From Flavobacteriaceae bacterium (lineage in GTDB: Bacteria > Bacteroidota > Bacteroidia > Flavobacteriales > Flavobacteriaceae), in the NCBI GenBank assembly GCA_030830005.1, contig JAURNV010000024.1, positions 1 through 64,000 of the forward strand: a DNA stretch of 64,000 nucleotides. The letters are read 5' to 3'. A program made the position numbers and the translations under genes. Every line of letters starts with the position of its first letter. Positions within the stretch are counted from its first letter, which is position 1. The notes beneath the pieces were generated by a model, which was not told the DNA's origin, did no database searches, and saw nothing but the letters and a program-made list of their open reading frames with translations. Below are positions 52,431-62,357 of this stretch, piece after piece.

Positions 52431-53752
52431 ACAAATAAATAATCACGCATCAACATGAATATAGCATAACCCGATACAAATCCGACAAGAGCCAAAATAG
52501 TAATGTTTTTTAGGTACCAAAAAAAGTTGATTTTTTCCATACCCATCGCAACAACGCCAGCGGCAGAACCAAATATCAACATGCTTCCACCTGTACCTGC
52601 AGCAAAAGCAATAGCATGCCAAAGTGGATTGTCAATTCCTTCCGAAAACATTCCCATACTTGCTGCTACCAATGGCACATTGTCAATAACAGCCGAACCA
52701 GAACCTAACAAAGCAACCACTACATCCATATTTGGAAAAGTAGCCGTTAGGTCTTGAGCAAAATTAAACAACAACCCCAATGACTCTAGGGCAGCAACTG
52801 CCATTAAAATTCCTAAGAAAAATAAAATGCTTGGTAGTTCAATTTTAGTTAAGGCCGCGTGTACTGGACCATGAGAGCTATGGGCATCAGACACCTTATC
52901 TATGTTTGACATAGAAAATTTAGAGCTACTGTAAATTTCAGCAAATGTAGCCACCACTGCTAACGAAAGCATCATACCCATGTAGGGTGGTAGATGGGTT
53001 ATTGTTTTAAATACAGGAACAAACAAAATAGCACTCAAGCCTAAATATAACATGGTTGCACCATAAGGCTTTTTGGCAACATCGCCTTTAAAAACATCTA
53101 TAGTCCCTCTAAAAGCCTTAAATCGACTAGCAATAAGCGTAGGAATTACCATACACACAAGCGAAGGAATTAGTAGGTACTTAATAAGTTCTGGTGTGGT
53201 AACTTTTTTACCAATCCAAAGCATTGTAGTTGTTACATCACCAATAGGAGACCAAGCACCACCTGCATTAGCTGCAATAATAATAAGTCCAGCAAACCAG
53301 AGTCGGGTATTACGGTCCTGGACAACCTTTTGTAAAATAGTGATTAGAACAATAGTTGCCGTTAGGTTGTCAATTATTGCAGACAAGATAAACGCCAAAA
53401 TCGAGAAGATCCAAAGTAATTTTACCTTTTTGCGAGTTTGAATAAACCCTTTAATTGTTGCAAATCCATCAAAATAATCAATGATTTCAACAATGGTCAT
53501 AGCACCTAAAAGAAAAACTAATATTTCGGCTGTTTTTCCCAAATGATGTAAAAGAATTTCATCTAAATGTGTTTGGTGTAAACTTCTAGAAGCCGTATCG
53601 ACATCAAATACCGTAAGATGACCTAGAGCAATTAGCGCCCATAATATTGCCATCATAGCAAGAGCAGGGATAAGTTTGTCTATTTTTAAATTGTGCTCAA
53701 GGGTTATAGACAAGTATCCTAAAAAAAATACGATAAGAATTAAGGTTTCCAT
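52427..53752 (-). CDS. nhaD: Na+/H+ antiporter NhaD
   Basis: This protein of about 441 residues is in the NhaD branch of the IT superfamily, with eleven or more transmembrane helices. The start ATG 53752 (METLILIVFFLGYLS) is preferred because the in-frame upstream extension is not membrane-like. Recognisable blocks are AFILSAIIDNLTATIVLITIL, IIAANAGGAWSPIGDVTTTMLW (the sodium-site region) and GSGSAVIDNVPLVAASMGM. It exports Na+ in exchange for H+, which suits a saline habitat. It is coupled to folC. Confidence 0.93.
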   Translation of the reverse strand: METLILIVFFLGYLSITLEHNLKIDKLIPALAMMAILWALIALGHLTVFDVDTASRSLHQTHLDEILLHHLGKTAEILVFLLGAMTIVEIIDYFDGFATIKGFIQTRKKVKLLWIFSILAFILSAIIDNLTATIVLITILQKVVQDRNTRLWFAGLIIIAANAGGAWSPIGDVTTTMLWIGKKVTTPELIKYLLIPSLVCMVIPTLIASRFKAFRGTIDVFKGDVAKKPYGATMLYLGLSAILFVPVFKTITHLPPYMGMMLSLAVVATFAEIYSSSKFSMSNIDKVSDAHSSHGPVHAALTKIELPSILFFLGILMAVAALESLGLLFNFAQDLTATFPNMDVVVALLGSGSAVIDNVPLVAASMGMFSEGIDNPLWHAIAFAAGTGGSMLIFGSAAGVVAMGMEKINFFWYLKNITILALVGFVSGYAIFMLMRDYLFV

Positions 53753-54126
53753 GGTACTGATTTGTAAATTTAGCAAGAACAAATATAGTGATGTGTTCGT
53801 GTTCCAAAAACAACAAAAACGTGTTTTTTAACACTTTTCGATAAAACACTAGCCGTTAATTATTTTAAATTTAATAGCAAGAACCCCTTCATATAGGAGT
53901 CATTTTTGGCTCAAAAAGCAAATTAAAAAGACACACCCCCTATAAAACATGGGGGTTGCCTGATCAAGGTGTCTAAATTTGATAATTAATAATTTTAATA
54001 CACTCATTTTAGCTAATTCATAATTCAGCCATTTTATTTTAAGAATGCCACATTCACTTACAAATAGACTATAGGATGATTATTAAAATTTAAATTCGAA
54101 AATTATATTTGAAAAAAATAGAATTT
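53753..54126. other. Divergent intergenic region nhaD-gltB (374 bp)
   Basis: No protein gene is visible. The region holds a short hairpin (GTGTT/AACAC, 53821-53834), a second hairpin around 53898-53913 (GAGTC/GGCTC), and the nested-stem element at 53929-53974 (separate entry). A TATATTTG -7 element lies at 54104-54111, just before gltB. This -7 element overlaps the in-frame TTG at 54109, which supports ATG 54127 as the true gltB start. Confidence 0.5.
53929..53974 (-). other. Nested-stem RNA element upstream of gltB; terminator-like on the minus strand
   Basis: The plus strand shows an outer stem AGACAC/GTGTCT and an adjoining inner stem ACCCCC/GGGGGT with a 10-nt loop; a 12-nt asymmetric bulge lies on the 3' side. 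On the minus strand the outer stem ends in GTGTCTTTTT, a terminator-like layout. An upstream AACCCC (53882-53887) could pair instead with GGGGTT (53952-53957), giving an alternative fold. The transcribed strand is not known. Confidence 0.4.
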
Positions 54127-57100
54127 ATGCTACCTCACCCACAAGGTTTATACCATCCTGAAAACGAGCACGACAATTGCGGAGCTGGGTTTATTTGTAG
54201 TCTAGAAGGCAAACGGACAAATGACATTATCCACAAGGCATTAGATATTCTCGTAAAGCTTGAACACCGTGGCGCAGTAAGTGCTGACGGCAAAACAGGT
54301 GATGGCGCAGGAATTCTCATAGACATTCCACATAATTTTTTATCAGAAGTATGCTCTTTCAAAATACCTGAAGCCTACTCCTATGCGCTTGGCATGGTAT
54401 TTCTTCCACAGAAACTTAATCAGCGTACCTATTGTGTTGACGTTTTTGAGGAAGAACTTCAAAGACAAAACCTAGAAATAATTGGTTGGCGCGATGTACC
54501 AACAAACATTGATGTTGTAGGCAAAATTGCTAATCAAACACTCCCAAACATTAAGCAAGTTTTCGTGAAAGATGCTACGGGGGATCTAACTGAAGACCAA
54601 CTTAATACAAAAGCATTTATTGCGCGAAAGCGCGCCGAGCATCGTGTGTATGCCAGCAAAATGTCGCAATGCGCCTATTTTTATTTACCTAGCTTCTCCA
54701 CTCGTACGGTAATCTATAAAGGATTACTCATGCCTGAGGATATTGAAGGGTTTTATTTAGATCTTAAAGATTCTCGTGTGGTTACTCGATTAGCGTTGGT
54801 ACATCAACGGTTTTCAACAAATACATTCCCCACGTGGGACTTAGCGCAGCCTTTCCGATACATGTGTCACAATGGTGAAATAAACACGTATAAAGGAAAC
54901 GTTATCCGAATGAAGGCACGTGAAGAGCTTTTTGCAAATGAATTTTTTGGGGAGGACATGCAACACATTACGCCCATCGTGCTCCCAGGTAAATCTGATT
55001 CTTCTTCAATGGACATGGTTGTAGAATTATTACTTCACACAGGGCGTTCTCTACCTGAAGTAATGATGATGTTAGTGCCTGAAGCATGGGAAAGACATCA
55101 GTCGATGGATCCAGCCAAAAAAGATTTTTACGCTTACAACGCTTGTATTATGGAGCCGTGGGATGGCCCTGCGTCTGTTCCTTTTACTGATGGAAAATAT
55201 ATTGGCGCACTGTTAGACCGTAATGGACTTCGTCCATCGCGCTACACTGTTACTAAAGACGGATATGTAGTCATGTCCTCTGAAACTGGTGTTATTGACA
55301 TCGACCCAGCAAATGTTTCGCATCATGGGCGTTTAGAACCTGGTCGAATGTTCTTGGTTGACATGGAGGAAGGTCGAATTCTCGAAGACAAAGAAGTAAA
55401 AGAAACCATTTCTGCTAAACACCCATACGGCGACTGGCTCAAAGAAAACCTACTCCCATTAAAGGAAGTTCCTTATACAGGCAATAATACTCCTGTCGAA
55501 GCTGAACCTTACATAAAACGTCTGCAAGCTTTTGGTTATACCGAAGAGGACATCAAAACACTTATTTCTCCTATGAGCACTCTTGGAAAAGAGGCGATAG
55601 GCTCAATGGGAACGGATACCCCACTGGCAGTACTTTCAAACAAACCGCAACTGCTTTACAATTACTTTAAACAATTGTTTGCGCAAGTTACCAATCCCCC
55701 TCTAGACGGAATCCGTGAAGAAATTGTTACCGACACATCTATGTCTGTGGGTAGCGATGCCAATATTTTTAATGTTTCACCTGAACATGCTATAAAACTA
55801 CGTATTCAAAACCCCATCATATCTAATGAGGATTTAGACAAAATTAAATTCATAGAGCATCATAATTTTAGGGCTAGCTCAGTGCCTGCACTATATGATA
55901 TCCATTCAGGAAACAATGGACTGGAACGGGCTTTAGATGCCATGCTGATTCAGGTCAAAAAAGAAGTTGAGTCAGGAGCAAACATCATTATTCTTTCTGA
56001 CAGAGGAGTCAACAATGAAAAAGCGCCAATTCCTATGCTTCTTGCGTGTTCGCATGTACATCACGGCATGATGAAACATCGTTTACGATCCAATTTTGGT
56101 ATTATTATCGAGTCTGCCGAACCACGTGAACCACATCACTTTGCATTATTATTTGGTTATGGTGCTAGTGCCATCAATCCATACATGGTTAATGAAATTA
56201 TCACTCACCAAATTGAAACCGGGATTATTAAAGGGCTTTCTTCAGAAAATGCAATTGCCAATTTTAATACAGCTATTGCCAAGGGACTGGTTAAAATCAT
56301 GAATAAAATTGGTATTTCTACGCTACACTCATACCGAGGAGCTCAAATTTTTGAAGCATTAGGGTTAAGCAAGAAATTTATCAATACCTATTTCTGCAAC
56401 ACGGCTACAAGAATTGAAGGAATTGGACTGAAAGAAGTAGAACAAGAAATCGCAAAGCGTCATGTTTTTGCCTTTGGACAGAAAACGGCTAGCGAGGGTC
56501 TTGACCTCGAAATTGGGGGGAGTTATCGTTGGCGAAGAAATGGCGAAGCACATATGTTAAACCCTGCTAGTATTGCCAAATTGCAACTTGCTACTAATAA
56601 AGGCAGTTACAGCACTTTTGAAGAATACTCCAAGTTGGTAAACGACCAAAGTAAGCAACTTATGACACTTCGAGGTATGTTTGAGTTTGCTGACTTAGAC
56701 CCCATCCCCTTAGATGAAGTTGAGCCTTGGACTAAAATTGTAAAGCGCTTTAAAACGGGGGCTATGTCTTTAGGGTCTATTAGTGAGGAGGCACACGAAA
56801 ACTTAGCAATCGCCATGAACCGAATTGGCGGAAAAAGCAACTCAGGTGAGGGTGGTGAAGACCCCCGACGATTTACCCGTGATGAAGATGGAGAATGGCG
56901 GAATTCTGCCATAAAGCAGGTAGCCTCAGGGCGATTTGGGGTTTCTTCGCACTACCTTACAAACGCGCGAGAAATTCAAATTAAGATGGCGCAAGGCGCT
57001 AAGCCTGGAGAGGGAGGACAACTTCCCGGACCAAAAGTAAACCCATACATCGCATCGGTGCGAAATTCAACACCATATGTAGGTCTTATTTCACCACCCC

Positions 57101-58629
57101 CGCATCATGATATTTATTCTATAGAAGATTTAGCACAACTTATCTATGACCTCAAGAATGCAAATCGTGAGGCGCGTGTTAATGTAAAATTAGTTTCTGA
57201 GGTAGGAGTAGGTACTATTGCGGCTGGGGTAGCAAAAGCAAAAGCGGATGTGATTCTAATTTCAGGTTATGACGGCGGAACGGGAGCATCTCCCCTAACC
57301 TCACTAAAACACGCTGGATTGCCATGGGAACTTGGTATTGCTGAAGCACAACAAACCTTAGTACTTAACGACCTCCGCGGTCGCATTGTCATGGAATGTG
57401 ACGGACAAATGAAAACAGGACGAGATGTTGCCATTGCATGTTTATTGGGGGCTGAGGAATTTGGCTTCTCTACAGCACCGCTTGTCGCTTCGGGGTGTAT
57501 CATGATGCGGGCCTGTCACTTAAACACTTGTCCAGTGGGGATTGCCACACAAGACCCTGAACTTCGTAAAAACTTTAAAGGAAAACCTGAACATGTTGTC
57601 AATTTCATGCACTTTGTAGCTGAGGAGATGCGTGTTATTATGGCTGAACTTGGGTTTAGAACCGTTGACGAAATGGTGGGACAAAGCCAGAAACTAAACA
57701 TGAATACCGCTATTGAACATTTTAAAGCACAGGGGGTTGACTTATCAGCTATTTTATACAAACCCGATGTTGACGAAAGCGTTCCTGTGCGTAACATTAG
57801 CAAACAAGATCACGGACTAGACAACGTGCTCGATGTGGACATTGTATCAAAAGCTCAAAAAGCTATCATTGCTAAAGAACCTCAAACGCTACATTTTGAT
57901 ATCCGAAATACAAATCGCAGTGTAGGTGCTTTATTAAGTAATGAGATTTCTAAAGCACATGGTCGTGATGGACTTCCACAGGATACGCTTCGCTTGTTAT
58001 TTAACGGAGCAGCGGGACAAAGTTTTGGGTGTTTTGCGACCAAAGGACTTCATATGGAAGTCAAAGGAAACGCAAACGATTATTTTGGAAAAGGACTTTC
58101 TGGGGCGCGTTTAGTAGCCAAAGTTCCGGAACAAGCAACGTTTAAACCCGAAGAAAACATTATTATAGGAAATGTAGCTTTATATGGTGCAACGGGGGGC
58201 GAGGCCTACATAAATGGAATTGCGGGTGAACGCTTCTGTGTGAGAAACTCAGGGGCTGTAGCTGTTGTAGAAGGCGTTGGTGACCACGGTTGTGAATATA
58301 TGACAGGCGGCGAAGCGGTAATTTTAGGGCAAATTGGACGCAACTTTGCTGCAGGGATGAGCGGTGGAATTGCCTACATTTATGCTGAAAACGGCGTTTT
58401 TGATGACCGAAACTTTAATATGGAAATGATAGGTCTTGAAGATCTCAACAGTACGGATATAAAACGTGTTGAACACTTGATAAAAAATCATATTGAATTT
58501 ACTTCTAGCCCTTTGGCAACACGAATTTTAGCGCACTGGAAAACAACACAAAAACACTTTATTAAGGTAATGCCTACTGATTATAAGGCGGCCCTTGAGC
58601 GCATGGCGCAAGAAGAACAAAACGTATAA
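54127..58629 (+). CDS. gltB: Glutamate synthase large subunit
   Basis: This protein of about 1,500 residues makes glutamate from glutamine and 2-oxoglutarate. From ATG 54127 a 17-residue propeptide precedes the amidotransferase nucleophile Cys18 (NCGAGF), which is exposed by cleavage. Then come the class II amidotransferase domain (about 18-430), the central domain, the FMN-binding synthase domain (about 860-1230, with RIGGKSNSGEGGEDPRRF and the 3Fe-4S cysteines 1124, 1130 and 1135 in CIMMRACHLNTC), and the C-terminal GXGXG beta-helix domain. Length is that of bacterial GltB. It is 2 bp upstream of gltD. Confidence 0.97.
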   Translation: MLPHPQGLYHPENEHDNCGAGFICSLEGKRTNDIIHKALDILVKLEHRGAVSADGKTGDGAGILIDIPHNFLSEVCSFKIPEAYSYALGMVFLPQKLNQRTYCVDVFEEELQRQNLEIIGWRDVPTNIDVVGKIANQTLPNIKQVFVKDATGDLTEDQLNTKAFIARKRAEHRVYASKMSQCAYFYLPSFSTRTVIYKGLLMPEDIEGFYLDLKDSRVVTRLALVHQRFSTNTFPTWDLAQPFRYMCHNGEINTYKGNVIRMKAREELFANEFFGEDMQHITPIVLPGKSDSSSMDMVVELLLHTGRSLPEVMMMLVPEAWERHQSMDPAKKDFYAYNACIMEPWDGPASVPFTDGKYIGALLDRNGLRPSRYTVTKDGYVVMSSETGVIDIDPANVSHHGRLEPGRMFLVDMEEGRILEDKEVKETISAKHPYGDWLKENLLPLKEVPYTGNNTPVEAEPYIKRLQAFGYTEEDIKTLISPMSTLGKEAIGSMGTDTPLAVLSNKPQLLYNYFKQLFAQVTNPPLDGIREEIVTDTSMSVGSDANIFNVSPEHAIKLRIQNPIISNEDLDKIKFIEHHNFRASSVPALYDIHSGNNGLERALDAMLIQVKKEVESGANIIILSDRGVNNEKAPIPMLLACSHVHHGMMKHRLRSNFGIIIESAEPREPHHFALLFGYGASAINPYMVNEIITHQIETGIIKGLSSENAIANFNTAIAKGLVKIMNKIGISTLHSYRGAQIFEALGLSKKFINTYFCNTATRIEGIGLKEVEQEIAKRHVFAFGQKTASEGLDLEIGGSYRWRRNGEAHMLNPASIAKLQLATNKGSYSTFEEYSKLVNDQSKQLMTLRGMFEFADLDPIPLDEVEPWTKIVKRFKTGAMSLGSISEEAHENLAIAMNRIGGKSNSGEGGEDPRRFTRDEDGEWRNSAIKQVASGRFGVSSHYLTNAREIQIKMAQGAKPGEGGQLPGPKVNPYIASVRNSTPYVGLISPPPHHDIYSIEDLAQLIYDLKNANREARVNVKLVSEVGVGTIAAGVAKAKADVILISGYDGGTGASPLTSLKHAGLPWELGIAEAQQTLVLNDLRGRIVMECDGQMKTGRDVAIACLLGAEEFGFSTAPLVASGCIMMRACHLNTCPVGIATQDPELRKNFKGKPEHVVNFMHFVAEEMRVIMAELGFRTVDEMVGQSQKLNMNTAIEHFKAQGVDLSAILYKPDVDESVPVRNISKQDHGLDNVLDVDIVSKAQKAIIAKEPQTLHFDIRNTNRSVGALLSNEISKAHGRDGLPQDTLRLLFNGAAGQSFGCFATKGLHMEVKGNANDYFGKGLSGARLVAKVPEQATFKPEENIIIGNVALYGATGGEAYINGIAGERFCVRNSGAVAVVEGVGDHGCEYMTGGEAVILGQIGRNFAAGMSGGIAYIYAENGVFDDRNFNMEMIGLEDLNSTDIKRVEHLIKNHIEFTSSPLATRILAHWKTTQKHFIKVMPTDYKAALERMAQEEQNV

Positions 58630-58631
58630 TT

Positions 58632-60095
58632 ATGGGGAAGTTAAGAGGATTTATGGAGTATGAACGCATGAATGAACAAAACATTGCTGTTCAGGATCGT
58701 GTAAAGAATTACAAGGAATTTACCGTTACACCAAGTGAGGAAACCCTACAAGACCAAGGGGCCCGTTGTATGGACTGTGGGGTACCCTTTTGCCACAGTG
58801 GCTGTCCTTTAGGGAATATGATTCCAGACTTCAACGATGCTGTTTATCGCAACGAGTGGCAAAAAGCATTGCGTATTTTACATTCCACCAACAATTTCCC
58901 TGAATTTACGGGAAGACTTTGTCCTGCACCTTGCGAAGCGGCTTGTGTACTGGGTATTATTAACCCTCCTGTTTCCATTGAGATGATTGAAAAATACATC
59001 GTTGAGCGTGGGTTTAAAGAAGGATGGATAAAAGCTGACCCTCCTCTAAAAAGAACTGGAAAAAGCGTTGCTGTTGTAGGATCAGGTCCTGCAGGGCTTG
59101 CCGCTGCTCAACAACTAAATCGTGCTGGGCATACGGTTACCGTTTTTGAGCGCGATGAAAAAGTTGGCGGGTTGTTACGCTATGGAATTCCAGACTTTAA
59201 AATGGAAAAAAACATCATAGACCGTCGTTTGGAAATCTTAGAAGAAGAGGGCATTCTATTTAAAACAGGAATAGAAGTAGGCAAAAACATGTCTATCGAA
59301 GAACTTAATGCTTTTGATGCTGTTGTGCTATGCGGGGGGGCAACTCTTCGCAGGAGGTTACCTATCCCAGGTGCCGACTTACCAGGAGTGGTACAAGCCA
59401 TGGATTTCTTACCCAAAAGCAACCGTTGGGTAGACGGACTTACCGAGGTCGATGATGCGCTTCATGCAGCTGGCAAAAACGTTGTGGTTATTGGGGGAGG
59501 TGACACAGGCTCTGACTGTATCGGCACCTCAAATCGACAAGGGGCAAAAAGCGTAACCAATTTTGAAATTATGCCCAAACCTTCAGAAACACGGACCGAA
59601 GATCACCCTTGGCCGTTTTGGCCCTTTAAACTTAAAACAACTTCTTCTCACGAAGAAGGAAGCCATAGAGAGTGGAGCATCCTAACCAAAGAGTTTGTTG
59701 CTGATGAGAATGGAAATCTCAAAGGATTGAAAACCGTTAATGTGCGTTGGGAAAAGAATGAAAATGGCGGAAGACCAACTCTTGTTGAAGCACCTAACTC
59801 TGAGCAAGAATGGCCGTGTGAATTGGCCTTGTTAGCTCTTGGGTTTACAGGTCCTGAACCTACCCTTGCTGAGCAATTAGGTTTAGACCAAGACGAACGT
59901 TCGAATGTAAAAGGAAACGAAAAATACCAAACCAATGTACCGCATGTATTTACTGCTGGTGATATGCGTCGGGGGCAATCGTTAATTGTTTGGGCAATTT
60001 CTGAGGGGCGCGAAGCTGCACATCATGTAGATACTTTCCTAATGGGCGCCTCAACACTGCCTATTAAAGAGGGTGGTGACTTGCCAGAAAATTAA
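58632..60095 (+). CDS. gltD: Glutamate synthase small subunit
   Basis: This 487-residue protein passes electrons from NADPH to GltB. The N-terminal Fe-S region has Cys46, Cys49, Cys54 and Cys58 (CMDCGVPFC, CPLG) and Cys97, Cys101 and Cys105 (CPAPCEAAC). The FAD loop is VAVVGSGPAGLAAAQQL and the NADPH loop VVIGGGDTGSDCIG. It is coupled to gltB by a 2-bp gap. Its stop codon abuts the stop of the convergent porin gene with no intervening base. Confidence 0.97.
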   Translation: MGKLRGFMEYERMNEQNIAVQDRVKNYKEFTVTPSEETLQDQGARCMDCGVPFCHSGCPLGNMIPDFNDAVYRNEWQKALRILHSTNNFPEFTGRLCPAPCEAACVLGIINPPVSIEMIEKYIVERGFKEGWIKADPPLKRTGKSVAVVGSGPAGLAAAQQLNRAGHTVTVFERDEKVGGLLRYGIPDFKMEKNIIDRRLEILEEEGILFKTGIEVGKNMSIEELNAFDAVVLCGGATLRRRLPIPGADLPGVVQAMDFLPKSNRWVDGLTEVDDALHAAGKNVVVIGGGDTGSDCIGTSNRQGAKSVTNFEIMPKPSETRTEDHPWPFWPFKLKTTSSHEEGSHREWSILTKEFVADENGNLKGLKTVNVRWEKNENGGRPTLVEAPNSEQEWPCELALLALGFTGPEPTLAEQLGLDQDERSNVKGNEKYQTNVPHVFTAGDMRRGQSLIVWAISEGREAAHHVDTFLMGASTLPIKEGGDLPEN

Positions 60096-62000
60096 CTACT
60101 GAAAGAAATTCCAGACCACTCCAAATCGAATAAGTAAATCACGATAGGGATAGCCAGGAGCAGCGTAATAATTGGGAGCTTTTCGGTTAGCATTTACATG
60201 TTCAACTATAAAGAACAAGCGAGTCTGCCTGATTTTTGCATTAAAAAAAGCGTTAACTACAGGAAATCCGCCTAACTCTTGGTCCGGTTGCACAACAAAT
60301 TCGGAAAGTAGCGGATGAAAGGCGCGCATTTTAAAAGGCGAAAAATAGTGTGCGCTTACCCCAAGGTGTAAAAATAGTGCCTTTTCAAACCAATGATCTT
60401 CATAATACAATGCTGTTCGGCCAATGAGTTTGGGCATAGGTATGGCGGCGGGGTTTCCACTAACTTGTTGTGTGCGTATTTTGGTGTCCCAACGAAAAAC
60501 CCGCCACTTAAGTCCCCCATCCCATTCGAGTTGTAAGAGGTTTATCGGATCGCTTGATTGGGTTGGAGCAACCAACAAACTATCTGCTTCGGTCTGTAAA
60601 AAATAGGCGTGATTAGTGATGTTGGTAGCGGTTAACGAAAGTGTACCCAATTTGGGGTGCTTTATCTTTCCGTATAACGAAGTTCGCCCTTCCTTTTTTG
60701 GAGTAATATCCCACTGATAATCGGCATAAGTACTGCTAAATTGTTCAAAGGTAAATCCCGGATGTTGTTCTTGCATGCGTACGCCAGCTACCAAATTTGT
60801 GTTCTTTGTAAGAGGATACTTGATTTCTGCATGTAAAAAATTTCCCACCCGCGAATCTCCAAGTGAGAATTCTGCATCGGCACGCAACTTTAATGCACCA
60901 AATCCCTTTCGCCATGAACCACCAACCGAATATGCATCTTCTTTTATAATTGGCGTTCTGCTGTTGTGCCTTTCGGTAAACGCATAGTTGTGATGGCGGG
61001 CATAAGCCGTTAGCCAACCAACTTTAGGGTTGTTTATTTCAACATAAGCATCGTACTGACCAAGTTTGTAATGATAATAGTCAGTTGGTTTAGAAGCGCC
61101 ATCTACTAAGGAGCCATATTCAGAATATGCTTGGCTTTGGGTAAACTTATGGATTTGATTATTTGTTTGAACTCGATAGCCGAGGCGTAAACGTGGGACT
61201 TGAAGGGAATCGTTGCTGCGAAGGACAAGATAATCTTGTTCAAGTAAATAAAATTTACCTGTAAAATTGTTGCTGGCGTTTTCATACAATACATCTAAGC
61301 GGTCGCGGTCATAAAATTCATCGTTACCCGATTCAAAATCTTGTATAGACGCTGCATCTAAGCCCCCGTTTTCTTGTTGTTCTATTTTTTGATTTGCTAT
61401 TTTTAGGCGCATACGATACCGCCCATTAGGGTTCTCGTAACTTGTTGAAAAGCGCAATTGACTTCTGCCCGAAATCTGATGCTGATACTTTCCCAACGAG
61501 CGATGCCCACGGTAGCCAATAGCATAGTTTAGCCGCGGGTGGATGTTGGCGGTAATAAGTGCATCTGACGACTGCCCTTGCGATTGAGTACTTTTATAAA
61601 ACACCTCAGACAAAGGGGTAGGCACATGGTAGTAATGAATGTCTTGGGGCAAAAACCGTTGGCTTTCTTTAGAACGAAATCCTACGTTAGGAGCAGTATT
61701 GTGTTGCCATGGCTCCAATGATAGCGGGTTAAGGGCCTGTCCGGAATTGTTTAATGAGATGTAGCTAAAATTATCTTGGCGTTGGGAATTTAATTTATAA
61801 TACTTTGCCATGGTGAGCGTGGTATCTACGTGGGTGGTATCGCGCGATTGGGATATGATTAGATAGTCTGTAATATTGGGTTTTAGGCTTTCCTTTTGAA
61901 CTTTAGGCTTACGTTCAATAACTAACGAATCCGAAATAGACGGCTTAAGCTGGGCAAAAACGCCCAAGGGAATCCATAACAAAAGCAATATTCGCAACAC
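60096..62000 (-). CDS. Putative outer-membrane porin
   Basis: This 634-residue protein has a signal peptide (residues 1-16, ending VFAQ), an N-terminal segment of about 120 residues, and a long series of alternating beta-strands (for example HQISGRSQLRFSTSYENPNGRYRMRLK). It ends in a terminal aromatic strand (LLIRFGVVWNFFQ). It fits the putative porin family found next to housekeeping genes in Flavobacteriaceae. No substrate can be read, and there is no TonB box or plug domain, so it is not a TonB-dependent receptor. Confidence 0.85.
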   Translation of the reverse strand: MLRILLLLWIPLGVFAQLKPSISDSLVIERKPKVQKESLKPNITDYLIISQSRDTTHVDTTLTMAKYYKLNSQRQDNFSYISLNNSGQALNPLSLEPWQHNTAPNVGFRSKESQRFLPQDIHYYHVPTPLSEVFYKSTQSQGQSSDALITANIHPRLNYAIGYRGHRSLGKYQHQISGRSQLRFSTSYENPNGRYRMRLKIANQKIEQQENGGLDAASIQDFESGNDEFYDRDRLDVLYENASNNFTGKFYLLEQDYLVLRSNDSLQVPRLRLGYRVQTNNQIHKFTQSQAYSEYGSLVDGASKPTDYYHYKLGQYDAYVEINNPKVGWLTAYARHHNYAFTERHNSRTPIIKEDAYSVGGSWRKGFGALKLRADAEFSLGDSRVGNFLHAEIKYPLTKNTNLVAGVRMQEQHPGFTFEQFSSTYADYQWDITPKKEGRTSLYGKIKHPKLGTLSLTATNITNHAYFLQTEADSLLVAPTQSSDPINLLQLEWDGGLKWRVFRWDTKIRTQQVSGNPAAIPMPKLIGRTALYYEDHWFEKALFLHLGVSAHYFSPFKMRAFHPLLSEFVVQPDQELGGFPVVNAFFNAKIRQTRLFFIVEHVNANRKAPNYYAAPGYPYRDLLIRFGVVWNFFQ

Positions 62001-62357
62001 CTAAAATTCTTTGGCGTAAAGGTATTGAATTCAGCCAAACCGTATGTGGTATGGGAGAATGCAATTTTTTTTTACATTAGCAGCAAACAAAGCTCCAAGT
62101 TGTATAAAGGAAGTTAACCCATTTCGCATTTTTTCATTTTTATAGCCCAAGGCTTTTGGATATATGAAACCCATAAAAGTGGGATATACGCAATGCGTAT
62201 ATACAAACGTTGGCAAACATTTTATGACGTCCTGAAAAATGACTGAATTGAAAGTGTGAAAAAATGAGACTAAAAATCTACTAATGAAATTAAAAGAATT
62301 ACGCACTAACTTTAAATATTACTAAATAAAAAATTAACGAAATTAAACTTCAAAACA
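62001..62357. other. Intergenic region left of the small membrane-protein gene (357 bp)
   Basis: No supported gene. A minus-strand reading frame (62031-62306) is of low complexity and crosses the palindrome, so it is not credible. The right part carries the palindrome and GTTGGCAAA site described next. The remainder is AT-rich with no obvious promoter of the TTG-N19-TAnnTTTG type. Confidence 0.45.
62184..62217. repeat. Left boundary site: 19-bp palindrome plus GTTGGCAAA
   Basis: ATATACGCAATGCGTATAT (62184-62202) is a perfect 9-bp inverted repeat around one base. It is followed after 6 bp by GTTGGCAAA (62209-62217). The latter is the exact reverse complement of TTTGCCAAC at 62754-62762 on the other side of the small gene. 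The right side also carries the word ACGCAAT seen in this palindrome. The pairing resembles recombination-site cores around an integron-like gene cassette. Confidence 0.45.

Noticed and set aside
54109-54126. TTG at 54109 as the gltB start
   Set aside because: The TTG is part of the TATATTTG -7 element. ATG 54127 gives a normal 17-residue propeptide before Cys18.
62031-62306. Minus-strand frame of 91 codons next to the cassette-like site
   Set aside because: It has low-complexity, Phe-rich content without a family match and runs through the palindrome and the GTTGGCAAA site. It looks like chance.
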